Assembly (NCBI RefSeq): GCF_013778455.1
Contig: NZ_JACEHE010000009.1
Coordinates: 124,001 to 188,000, forward strand
From: Streptomyces himalayensis subsp. himalayensis
GTDB taxonomy: Bacteria > Actinomycetota > Actinomycetes > Streptomycetales > Streptomycetaceae
Direction: 5' to 3'
DNA length: 64,000 bases
Position 1 is the stretch's first letter. Each line of letters opens with the position of its first letter. A program made the position numbers and the translations under genes. Below the pieces are notes generated by a model. That model was not told the origin of the DNA. It made no database searches and saw nothing but the letters and a program-made list of their open reading frames with translations. Shown here in pieces: positions 51,879 through 60,005 of this stretch.

Positions 51879-52784
51879 TCAGGCCACGGCGGTGAGCGCA
51901 TTCGCACGCAGCTCCTCCAAGGCGGCCGCGACGGCAGGGCGCTGCCGCGCACCGTTGCGCGTGCACGTGAGGAGTTTCCGGTGCGGCGTGCCCGCGCAGG
52001 CCACGCGGGTGACGGGCAGATGCGGCGGGATGAGGGCAAGGCGCGGGACCAGGGCCACGCCCAGGCCGTGCGCGACCAGATGGGCGGTGGCGTTCCACTC
52101 CTCCGCGCGGTGGACGACGTTCGGCGTGAACCCGGCGGCGCTGCAGGCCGCGACGACGTGCGGCCAGCACGGGCAGGTGGGCAGCGGCACGACCCAGTCC
52201 TCGGTCACGCATTCGGCGAGCTGGACGCGGTCGCGTGCGGCGAAGGGGTGCTTGTCCGCTACGACGAGGTCGAACGGGTCGTCCATCAGCGGCTGCTGGT
52301 CGAAGCGCCCGTCGCCGCGGGACGGATTCTCGGGTGTCGCCTCGACGATCGCGAGGTCGACCTCCCCCTCGAACAACAGGTTGAAGCTCTCCGGGACTTC
52401 GGCCTCCTGGATGCGCACGGTCAGCCGCGGATGACGAGCGCTCAGCGTGGCCGCCAGCGGAGCCAGCAGGTTCGAGATCGCCACGGCGAACCCGCTCAGC
52501 CGCAGCAGTCCGGCAGGTTGGTCGTCACCGCCGCGCAGTTCGTGCTCGGCCTGCTCCCAGCGCGCCTCGATCGCGTCGGCGTGCGCGAGCAGGCCTCTGG
52601 CGGCGGGCGTGAGCCGCACCCCTCGGCCCTGCGGTTCGAGGAGCACGACGCCCAGTTCACGGGCGAGCTGACGTATCTGCTGGGAGGCGGCGGACGGCGT
52701 GAAGTGCAGGGCCTGTGCGGCGGCGGTGACCGTGCCGTAGTGGTCGACCGCGCGCAACACGTGCAGACGGCGCAAGTCAATCAT
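51879..52784 (-). CDS. LysR-family regulator
   Basis: 301 residues. HTH RRLHVLRAVDHYGTVTAAAQALHFTPSAASQQIRQL and the substrate-binding fold behind it (LAIVEATPENP, EEWNATAHLVAHGLGVALVPRLAL). ATG at 52784. It is upstream of, and co-directional with, Lrp, ddaH and rocD, and divergent from a small zinc-ribbon gene at 52982. Confidence 0.92.
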   Translation of the reverse strand: MIDLRRLHVLRAVDHYGTVTAAAQALHFTPSAASQQIRQLARELGVVLLEPQGRGVRLTPAARGLLAHADAIEARWEQAEHELRGGDDQPAGLLRLSGFAVAISNLLAPLAATLSARHPRLTVRIQEAEVPESFNLLFEGEVDLAIVEATPENPSRGDGRFDQQPLMDDPFDLVVADKHPFAARDRVQLAECVTEDWVVPLPTCPCWPHVVAACSAAGFTPNVVHRAEEWNATAHLVAHGLGVALVPRLALIPPHLPVTRVACAGTPHRKLLTCTRNGARQRPAVAAALEELRANALTAVA

Positions 52785-52981
52785 GTAGCCCACGCTTCAA
52801 GGTGGGGTCCAGAAAGTCAACCTGGACGGACAGGGAAGGGCATGGCCACGCTTGCTGGTAGCGGCACGGTGAGCGACGTGCCGTCGGCTTGGTGACGCCG
52901 CAAGCCGCGCCGATGAGCAGCAGTCGCTGAACCGAATCCCGATGGACCGAAACGGCAGTCGATACGACGAAGGAGCAGGCC

Positions 52982-53236
52982 ATGACGAGCTACTGCCCCC
53001 ACTGCGGGTGGCCGGACGCCCAGCCGTACGAGGTGGTGTCCCGGCACGCGACCACCCAGGGACAGACGGTGTGGACGCGTTGCGCCTGCGGCTCCCTACA
53101 GGTGCGCATCGTCGGGCAGTCGGACGGCGCACAGGACACCGACGTACGGATCGTGTCACGCGGCCGTCCGGCAACGGTCGGCCAGGTACGCCGACCGTCC
53201 CAGGAGCCCTGCGGGTCCGTGCGCCGTGAGCCGTAG
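52982..53236 (+). CDS. Small zinc-ribbon protein
   Basis: 84 residues. Two Cys pairs, CPHCG and CACG, 28 residues apart, form a probable zinc ribbon. The rest is basic and unstructured. GAAGGAG before the ATG. Function unknown. Confidence 0.65.
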   Translation: MTSYCPHCGWPDAQPYEVVSRHATTQGQTVWTRCACGSLQVRIVGQSDGAQDTDVRIVSRGRPATVGQVRRPSQEPCGSVRREP

Positions 53237-53253
53237 GCCGACACCCTGACACA

Positions 53254-53412
53254 TGGGACGGCGCGGATCTGGCGCCCTCCGACGCCCTCGGCGGCGTGAA
53301 GGCGGTCGGAGACTGGCTGGGCGCCGATCACAAGCCCTGGCAGCCTTCACCGGGACAGGTGAAGCCACTGGGCGACGCACCCGGCAGCCCGGTCGCGGAC
53401 GGTGAGTGGTGA
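53254..53412 (+). pseudogene. Possible C-terminal remnant of an unidentified gene
   Basis: About 52 codons with strongly coding-like base use and no start: WDGADLAPSDALGGVKAVGD, HKPWQPSPGQVKPLGDAPGS, ending DGEW and a TGA. I cannot name the family. It follows the zinc-ribbon stop in another frame. Confidence 0.35.
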
Positions 53413-53457
53413 CCCTTCGTTACCGACTCCGTGGCCTGAGGGCTCGTACCCCCTCGG

Positions 53458-53877
53458 TCAGGCGGCGGCCAGTGCGATCTCCGTCGCCTTGATCAGCGCG
53501 ACGACGTCGGAGCCGCTGGTCAGGCCGAGCTCCTCGACGGCCTCCCTGGTGATCGCGGCGGTGAGTTCACCGCCCTCGACGCTCACGCGGACCGAGGCCA
53601 TCGCGCGACCGACACGGACGGCAGCGACCGTGCCCGGGATCTGGTTGCGGATGCTGATGCCCGTGACCGGTGCCGTGGCCAGCGCGACCTCTGTCGACTT
53701 GACGAGCGCGCGGACCGTGGAGCCCTCGGCGAGACCGAGTTCCCCGACCGCCTCCAGGGTGATGGCGGCCGTGATGTGCCGGCCGCCGGCGAGGCCGACC
53801 TTCACGGTGGCCATGGCCTCCCCGGAGGTGATGGCGACGACGGTGCCCTGGATCTGGTTGCGAATGCTCAAGCTCAC
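53458..53877 (-). CDS. Di-Mop molybdate/tungstate-binding protein
   Basis: 139 residues: two TOBE/Mop domains, SIRNQIQGTVVAITSGEAMA and SIRNQIPGTVAAVRVGRAMA, each ending in an ELGL..GS..AL(V/I)K(S/A)TE(V/I)ALA strand. This is a molbindin, a cytoplasmic oxyanion store. GTG start with GGAGG about 9 nt upstream. Divergent from the 54053 gene. Confidence 0.92.
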   Translation of the reverse strand: MSLSIRNQIQGTVVAITSGEAMATVKVGLAGGRHITAAITLEAVGELGLAEGSTVRALVKSTEVALATAPVTGISIRNQIPGTVAAVRVGRAMASVRVSVEGGELTAAITREAVEELGLTSGSDVVALIKATEIALAAA

Positions 53878-54016
53878 GGCTGCTGGCCTCCGTCTGACAT
53901 TCGGAAGGCGGCTGGGCGAAAGGATCGGCTCTCGTCCGCTCTGGCGCGGGCACTGTAGGCACACTTCGCCCGGGCGCGCGAACGGAGAGCCAGCACTCAG
54001 ATATCCCCAGTGGGCT

Positions 54017-54040
54017 TGACCTCAAGTCCGCTTGAGGTCA
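54017..54040. promoter_or_regulatory. SoxR/MerR-type operator
   Basis: TGACCTCAAG and CTTGAGGTCA are perfect 10-bp arms around TCCG. The inner 18 bp match the Streptomyces SoxR box CCTCAAGTTAACTTGAGG except in the centre. A TTGACC -35-like hexamer overlaps the left arm, as in MerR-type promoters. It lies 13 bp before the start codon of the next gene. Confidence 0.75.
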
Positions 54041-54052
54041 GAGCCTCTGGTC

Positions 54053-54520
54053 ATGACCACACAGACGGATCACGCAGAGATCAGGGCACTCGTCCACCGG
54101 CTCTTCCGCGCCCTGGACGAGCGCAGGTTCACAGCAGGCTGGGCCCGCGACCTTCTCACCGACGACGTGCGCATGGAGACGCCCTTGGGGACGTCCCAGG
54201 GAACCGATGCCGTCCGCGCCACCGAGGAGGCGCTCGGGCGCTACGACCGCACCCAGCACATAGCCTCCGGCGTCATCCTCGACACGGACGCCGGGACGGA
54301 ATGGGTGACGGCCTCATGGAACGCCCTGATGACCCACGTACACCATGACGCCACGCTCCAGCAGCGAGGCGCCGACGCCGACCCACTGTTCACCGTGGGT
54401 GGCCGCTTCGAGGCTGAACTGCGCCGCACCCCCAACGGCTGGCGCTTCAGCCGAGTCGCTGTCCGGCCCATCTGGACGAAGGGGCAGCCACCCCTGGGCG
54501 TCGGCGCCAAAAGTGCCTAG
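54053..54520 (+). CDS. NTF2/SnoaL-like protein
   Basis: 155 residues with the cone fold of SnoaL_4/DUF4440: EIRALVHRLFRALDERRF at the start, TEWVTASWNALMTHVHHD and FEAELRRTPNGWRFSRVAVRPIW at the end. Such proteins bind or modify small ligands. There is no clear ribosome site; the SoxR-type box lies immediately upstream, so the mRNA may be leaderless or nearly so. Redox-cycling compounds may induce it (inference). Confidence 0.82.
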   Translation: MTTQTDHAEIRALVHRLFRALDERRFTAGWARDLLTDDVRMETPLGTSQGTDAVRATEEALGRYDRTQHIASGVILDTDAGTEWVTASWNALMTHVHHDATLQQRGADADPLFTVGGRFEAELRRTPNGWRFSRVAVRPIWTKGQPPLGVGAKSA

Positions 54521-54775
54521 CCCGTCTCGCCGTGTCCCCGAATCGATGCGGCCCCCCGATGCGCCCCGCGCGGCACGACCCAGTCGCGCTGGACCAACTC
54601 CTTTCTCCCAAAAGCGTGTTCACGAGAGCGCCGTCAACCAGGGACTTTGACATATGCCAGAAGCATCACCGAATCGTGTGTTGCCAAATCCCTTACATGA
54701 GGTACCAGCCTGTGCAACAGTCATAGCCGGTCCTTCTTCCAGCCTTGGTCGTGCCGTCCTGCATCGGAGTACGTC
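54521..54775. other. Gap upstream of the second SpoIIE gene
   Basis: No gene seen. It is A/T-richer than its surroundings. The 54681-54719 element is in it. GGAGTAC precedes the ATG at 54776. Confidence 0.5.
54681..54719 (+). promoter_or_regulatory. Upstream element shared with 29643-29683
   Basis: TTGCCAAATCCCTT ... TGTGCAAC. See the partner copy near 29643; both precede genes with signalling domains. Confidence 0.45.
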
Positions 54776-56200
54776 ATGCCGTCCCATGTCTCTGCGGACC
54801 GCTCAGCTGCCCAGCCGCCTCCCCGTGGCTCGGTCGACGCGCTGATCTCGCAGACCCGTAGGCTCCTCGGCGATGTCGACGCCGTGCGACGCGACGGCCT
54901 GGCAGACGACAGCGACCCCGAAGGCCGCTGGCAGCGGGCACTGTGCGATCTGGCGGTGCATCAGCTCAACGATCTGGACGAGCACCTCGCACTACTGCGG
55001 GACGGGCCTCAGCCGGCAGTCCCGGAAACCGCACCGCCCCACCCCCGCACCGCACCCGGCGAGCCCCGTCCCGACTCGCTGCTGAGCCGGGTGGGCAGTG
55101 CGGCGTGGAATCTGCTGACGGACGAGGCGACCTGGTCCGGGGAGCTGTACCAGATCCTCGGCCGCGACCCAGCAGCTCCCCCCCTCACGCTCGACGAACT
55201 GCCCGCGCTGGTGCACGAGGACGATCAGGCGGGACTGACCGCCATGGTGACGGACTGCCTGATCGACGGGAAGCCGATCGACGGGGAGTTCCGCATCGTG
55301 CGCCCCGACGGCGGCACCCGAACCGTGCACATGATGGGCGAGCCGGTGCTCGACACCGACGGCACCACCGCCTCGATGTGGGCGGTCCTGCGTGACGTCA
55401 GCGAACTGCGCCGCAGCCAACGGACGGTGAGCGAGACCCGTGACTCGCTGCAACGCCGGCGGCACATCGCGCAGACCGAGCACCGGCTTGCGGTCGAACT
55501 GCAGGAAGCCGTGCTCCCCCCGTGGCGCGGCGCCCTGCGGTTCCCGCACGGCGGCCCCGAGACCCTCGACATCGCCGCCCACTATCTGCCGCCCTCGGCA
55601 AGTGCGCTGATGGGCGGAAACTGGTACGACGCACTTGAACTGTCCGACGGCCAGACCCTGTTGAGCGTCGGCGATCTCACCGGGCAGGGCGTCACCGTCA
55701 CCTCCGGCATGGCCATGCTGCTGGGCGCCATGCGCGGCATGACCGTCGCCGGAGCACAGCCCGGCCAACTGATGGGCTGGCTGAACCAGTTACTGGATGC
55801 CTCCGTCCAGCCGACTCTCGCCGGCGCCGTCTGCTGCCGCTACAACCCCGGGACCCGCACCCTCGTATGGGCGCAAGCAGGACACCCCGCCCCGCTGCTG
55901 TTCCGCAGCGGAACGGGGTGTGCGTTGACGCCCCCGCACGGCGTACTGCTCGGGGCCACCTCCGGCGCGACGTACGAGCAGGCCGAAGAGACCCTCGAGC
56001 CCGGCGATCTGCTCCTGCTGCACACCGAGGGACTGGTTCCGCGGCACACCGGCGCCGCCGCCCAGCACAGACTGCTCGCACTGGCGCCACGCTTCGCCGA
56101 GGCCCGCACCGCCCAGGACTGTGTGCGGACGGTGGTCGAGGAGTTCGGCGAGATCGAGCGCGAGGACGATGCCTGCGTACTGGTCGCGAGGATCTACTGA
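54776..56200 (+). CDS. PAS/SpoIIE phosphatase-like protein with altered metal ligands; TTA codon
   Basis: 474 residues. N-terminal helical segment, PAS (about 105-215), short coiled coil, SpoIIE domain (about 250-474). In active SpoIIE/RsbU enzymes the metal ligands are Asp in GGDWYD, Asp in GDVxGHG, Asp in TDGLVE and DD near the end. Here they read GGNWYD (Asn282), GDLTGQG (Asp300 kept), HTEGLVP (Glu418) and EDDACVL. Codon 339 (55790-55792) is TTA, so translation should need the bldA tRNA. It may be a weakly active or ligand-binding form. Confidence 0.88.
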   Translation: MPSHVSADRSAAQPPPRGSVDALISQTRRLLGDVDAVRRDGLADDSDPEGRWQRALCDLAVHQLNDLDEHLALLRDGPQPAVPETAPPHPRTAPGEPRPDSLLSRVGSAAWNLLTDEATWSGELYQILGRDPAAPPLTLDELPALVHEDDQAGLTAMVTDCLIDGKPIDGEFRIVRPDGGTRTVHMMGEPVLDTDGTTASMWAVLRDVSELRRSQRTVSETRDSLQRRRHIAQTEHRLAVELQEAVLPPWRGALRFPHGGPETLDIAAHYLPPSASALMGGNWYDALELSDGQTLLSVGDLTGQGVTVTSGMAMLLGAMRGMTVAGAQPGQLMGWLNQLLDASVQPTLAGAVCCRYNPGTRTLVWAQAGHPAPLLFRSGTGCALTPPHGVLLGATSGATYEQAEETLEPGDLLLLHTEGLVPRHTGAAAQHRLLALAPRFAEARTAQDCVRTVVEEFGEIEREDDACVLVARIY

Positions 56201-56498
56201 GGGAGCCTGGAGCCGTCCCCGGGCCTGAGTCCGGGAGTCCGACGCTGAGTCCGACCACCTGGCTCCGGGGCATGCTGAACCCGAGTAGGCACTGGAGCCG
56301 ACCACTTGGGCAGTTCCGGTGCTTGCTCAGTCTTGGGAATTGCTCGGTCGTGGGAATTGCTCCGTCCGAGCTTCTGGGCCCCCGGCGGGGCACGTTGAAA
56401 CCCAAAACCGACTGGATCCACTGGCCACGGGATCAGCAGCTTCCCGCCAGAGCTACCCCTGCAGGGCTCTGGGCAGGAGGACAGATCCTCTCCCCCGG
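56201..56498. other. Gap with decayed duplications
   Basis: GGGAATTGCTCGGTC-type duplicates at about 56336 and 56353, and two loosely related GGGCA-GTTGAA-CC-ACTGGA blocks near 56270 and 56390. No gene seen. Confidence 0.45.
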
Positions 56499-57998
56499 TC
56501 AGGCCTGCGCCCGCCGTCCGCCCTTCGGCTTCAGAGAGTCCTTGGGCAACGCGAACTGGATCTCCTCGCGCAGGTCCTCGATCTTCGGATACCCGGCGTA
56601 GTGAGCCGTCAGACGGTACATCTCACGCAGCCGATCCCAGGTGCGTTGGGAGGAGTTCGACCCCATCGACACCAGCGCCAGCCGTGCGTACCGGTCCGCC
56701 TGCTCCGGGTCGTCCGCGATGAAGCAGGCCGACGCCAGCGAGATGTAGTCGAAGATCTGCGACCGCTGTCGCCCGTTCGCCCGGAGCTCCAGGGCCTCCT
56801 TGGCATGGCGCTGCGCCGTGTTGGCCGCGGACGGTTCGTGTTCGGCGAGGGTGCGGTACGCGAGGGCCTGCATACCGTGCAGGTCCGCCTCGTCGAACAT
56901 CTGCATCCAACTGGGTGGCGGTACGTCGCCCTTGTCGGAGACGAAGAGATCCTCCGCCTGACCGAGGGTGCGCCGCATGGCCTGGCCGCGTCCCATCGAC
57001 GCCTGAGCCCAGGCTTCGATGGTGTACAGCATGGCCTTGGTGCGCGGCAGGGTCTCCTGGCCCGAGCCGGACTTGGCGAGCTTCATCAGGTCGAGGGCGT
57101 CGTCGGGCCGGCCGAGGTGCACCATCTGACGGGCGGCGCGGGAGAGCGCCTCCCCGGCGCGCGGCCGGTCACCGCCCTCGCGGGCCGCGTGGGCCGCGAT
57201 GACGAAGTACTTCTGGGCGGTGGGTTCGAGGCCGACGTCGTGGGACATCCAGCCCGCGAGGACGGCGAGGTTGGCGGCGACGCCCCACAGGCGGCGCTGC
57301 AGATGGTCGGGGTGGTGGTAGGCGAGCATGCCGCCCACTTCGTTGAGCTGGCCCACCACGGCCTTGCGCTGCAGCCCGCCGCCGCGGGCCGCGTCCCAGG
57401 CCCGAAACACCTCGACCGAGCGCTCCAGCTCCTCGATCTCCTGGGAGCCGATGGGGGCGGCCTCATAGCGGTCGAAACCAGCGGGTTCGGCGTGCAGGGG
57501 ATCGTAGAGGTCGGGAGAGTCGGCCGCGAGGGCCGGATCGGTGTGCAGCCAGTCGTGCATGGCGCTGCTGAGTGCGGATCCTGCGGCGAGCGCGGCGCCC
57601 GCGCCCACCAAGCCGCGTCGGTTGAGCATGAGGTCCATTCCCGTGAATTCGGTGAGGACCTGAGCGGTCCGCTCGGGCGCCCACGGCACTCCGTCGGGAT
57701 GTTCCACAGTCCCGTCATCACGCCGTTTCCCCGTGCGCCCGTGCCGGACCAGACCGAGGTCCTCGATGGTCACGACACGGCCGAGTCGCTCGGTGAACAG
57801 CGCCGCCAGCACCCTCGGCACCGGATCGCGCGGGATTTCTCCCATGTCGATCCAACGCCGCACGCGCGAGGTGTCGGTTGCCAGCTGGGGGTGGCCCATG
57901 GCCGCCGCCTGCCGGTTCACAAGTCTCGCGAGCTCGCCCTTCGACCAGCCGGCCAGGCCGAACAGGTCCGAAAGACGGGTGTTGGGTTGTCCGCTCAC
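56499..57998 (-). CDS. NsdA-like regulator (HTH plus TPR-like repeats)
   Basis: 499 residues from a GTG with GGGGG about 6 nt upstream. N-terminal HTH-like part (LSDLFGLAGWSKGELARLVNRQ, RRWIDMGEIPRD), a middle segment with a hydrophobic stretch (LNRRGLVGAGAALAAGSALSSAM), then a TPR-like helical C-terminus (EALSRAARQMVHLGRPDDALDLM, MLYTIEAWAQASMGRG). Length and layout match NsdA, a negative regulator of differentiation and antibiotics in S. coelicolor, but the gene neighbourhood I remember for nsdA (ammonium transporter) is absent, so it may be a paralogue. Confidence 0.75.
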   Translation of the reverse strand: MSGQPNTRLSDLFGLAGWSKGELARLVNRQAAAMGHPQLATDTSRVRRWIDMGEIPRDPVPRVLAALFTERLGRVVTIEDLGLVRHGRTGKRRDDGTVEHPDGVPWAPERTAQVLTEFTGMDLMLNRRGLVGAGAALAAGSALSSAMHDWLHTDPALAADSPDLYDPLHAEPAGFDRYEAAPIGSQEIEELERSVEVFRAWDAARGGGLQRKAVVGQLNEVGGMLAYHHPDHLQRRLWGVAANLAVLAGWMSHDVGLEPTAQKYFVIAAHAAREGGDRPRAGEALSRAARQMVHLGRPDDALDLMKLAKSGSGQETLPRTKAMLYTIEAWAQASMGRGQAMRRTLGQAEDLFVSDKGDVPPPSWMQMFDEADLHGMQALAYRTLAEHEPSAANTAQRHAKEALELRANGRQRSQIFDYISLASACFIADDPEQADRYARLALVSMGSNSSQRTWDRLREMYRLTAHYAGYPKIEDLREEIQFALPKDSLKPKGGRRAQA

Positions 57999-58232
57999 GT
58001 CAAGCCCCCAGGTTCTCGGCTGAGTTGACAGTAGCCCGCTGTCAGTTGCTGGGCGACTATTCGCCACGGTTCGCCAGGGTGCGCCACATGGTCTGCCAGT
58101 GGGCATCGGGTGTCAGGTAGATATGCGCCACCCCGACCCGGCGGCCCCAGGGACATTCCCCAGGGTGCACCGAGGCGGCCGGGGAAGGGCGGCGTCGGCT
58201 ACTCGCAGGCACACGAAGGGATCTGTTCGCCC

Positions 58233-59405
58233 ATGTACACAGCATCGTCCTCCGTGTCCGCACCCCCACGGCCGCTGCGCACCTACCCTCCTGCCCCGAG
58301 GGCGCGGGAGGTGCCTGCCCAGCCGGGCAGCGGACCGTATCTCGACCCCGCGCGCACGGCGGCCGGGACGCTCGGTGCCGGCCGCGCGCGGCGCGCACCG
58401 GGGTTCGGTACGCAACCGCTCAGCGGGAGACTCGACTTGTCCGGCCCTCAGGGCGCGCAGCTGCGCACGGCCATCGCATCGGTGCACCGTATCTGCCCGG
58501 AGTTCAGCCCGGTGCAGGTGCTGCGTCGCAGCGGACGCTCCGTGCTGCTTGTCGGTACGACGGGGCGCAGCACCGCAGTCGCCAAGTGCTTATTGGATCA
58601 CGCACCGGCCTGGGTGGAGCGGATCCGCCATGAGATAGCGACATACCGCTCGTTCGTCCGGCACCGGCCGCCGGTGCGGGTGCCGCGGCTCATCGCCGCG
58701 GACCCGGACAACTGCACGCTGGTGCTCGAGCGGATGCCCGGTCGGGTTGCGGCACTGCAGCGGCACCCCATGGAGGCACCGCCGCGCGCGGACGTACGGG
58801 CGGCGCTCGGTGCGATCTGCCGGCTGAACCAGTGGCAGCCGCCCGAGGCGACGTTCGGCAGGCCCCTCGACTACGGACGTCAGATCTCCCGCTATCACGA
58901 CCTGGGGCTGCTCACCGACCGGGACATGGGCGATCTGCAGAAGCTGCTTCACGCGGTCGCGCAGTCGGCCGGCAGGCAGGGGCTGTGGCAGTTCTGTCAC
59001 GGCGATGCACTCCTGTCGAACATCCTGCTGTCACCATCGGGTCCGGTGTTGGTCGACTGGGAGCACGCGGGCTGGTATCTGCCGGGGTACGACCTGGCGA
59101 CCCTGTGGACGGTGCTCGGTGACGCACCGGTGGCGCGGCGGCAGATCAGTCAGCTGGCGCAGTCCGCTGGTCCCGCTTCACGCGACGCGTTCCTGATCAA
59201 TCTGATGCTCGTCCTGACGCGTGAGATCCGGACATATGAGACGGCCGTGCAGCGTTCGATGCACGATGCGACCCCGGCGGCACCGGGTCCTGCCCACCCT
59301 GGTGGCGCGCCGTCCGGCGAGGAACAGCGGCTGCTGCTGAGGCGGCTGCACGACGACTGCCAGATGGCCCGCCGGGCCGTGCGTGCGGCGGTCGGCACTC
59401 GCTGA
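58233..59405 (+). CDS. Aminoglycoside phosphotransferase-like kinase; TTA codon
   Basis: 390 residues. APH fold: [35 protein letters not shown], catalytic [14 protein letters not shown] and metal-binding [21 protein letters not shown]. The N-terminal 70 residues are Pro/Ala-rich. Codon 120 (58590-58592) is TTA, implying bldA control. ATG with GAAGGG 12 nt upstream. Divergent from the NsdA-like gene. Substrate unknown; small-molecule or protein kinase. Confidence 0.85.
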   Translation: MYTASSSVSAPPRPLRTYPPAPRAREVPAQPGSGPYLDPARTAAGTLGAGRARRAPGFGTQPLSGRLDLSGPQGAQLRTAIASVHRICPEFSPVQVLRRSGRSVLLVGTTGRSTAVAKCLLDHAPAWVERIRHEIATYRSFVRHRPPVRVPRLIAADPDNCTLVLERMPGRVAALQRHPMEAPPRADVRAALGAICRLNQWQPPEATFGRPLDYGRQISRYHDLGLLTDRDMGDLQKLLHAVAQSAGRQGLWQFCHGDALLSNILLSPSGPVLVDWEHAGWYLPGYDLATLWTVLGDAPVARRQISQLAQSAGPASRDAFLINLMLVLTREIRTYETAVQRSMHDATPAAPGPAHPGGAPSGEEQRLLLRRLHDDCQMARRAVRAAVGTR

Positions 59406-59413
59406 CGGGGACG

Positions 59414-59451
59414 GAGGTCCGCGGTGCGCCTTGAGGCGCACCGCGGACCTC
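59414..59451. terminator. Perfect 17-bp stem-loop terminator
   Basis: Arms 59414-59430 and 59435-59451 pair without mismatch around TTGA, 9 bp after the kinase stop. Confidence 0.9.
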
Positions 59452-60005
59452 TGTGTGTGTGCGGCACGGCGAGGGCGCGGTGTTCCCGGCACGCCACCGG
59501 CGTGCGCGACCCCTCCCGGAGGACGGCTAGCGCGGGCAGCAGCTCCGCGGATCCGGCCAGCACGGTGGCGCCCGGCGGGTCATCGCCCTCGATGAGCCCG
59601 AGCCGCACGGGGATCGTGACCGTCGCGCTCGTGCGCCCTCGCCTGTCGCGTGGCGCCACGGAAGTAGCCAACCGGGTGGCGCGCGGCGCGATACCCCCTG
59701 CGCCCTCGTGCGACATGGACTCCCCCGAACAGGTGGACGTGTTCGCGCCGTTCACCATTGCGTGAGGCGCCCTGTGGCCGCGCGGTAAGGGCGAGCCGCG
59801 AAACGCCGTCTGGGCTGCTCATTGGTCCATTCCACTGACGCGCCGCTGGCCGTGGCGCCCTCCCCGCGAAAACCCCGCCGACCGGCGCTGACATGGGAAA
59901 ACCCATGCGGCAGGGCGTGATTGACGGATCGTCGGAGAGCCGATACCACTGACGCACGACCGGCCCCGCACGCACCATCACGCTCCACCGCCCCGGGAGG
60001 CTGCA
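59452..60005. other. Gap of 554 bp; possible minus-strand remnant
   Basis: On the minus strand an ATG at 59716 with GGGGGAG upstream opens a frame (SATVTIPVRLGLIEGDDPPG, VLAGSAELLPALAVLREGSR) that looks coding to about 59540, then dissolves and runs through the terminator. I cannot name it. The right part must carry the amidase promoter. Confidence 0.3.

Noticed and set aside
59150-59758. 202-codon minus-strand frame crossing the kinase terminator
   Set aside because: Its second half is antisense to the kinase gene and runs through a perfect terminator. Only the first part looks coding, and that is noted under the gap.
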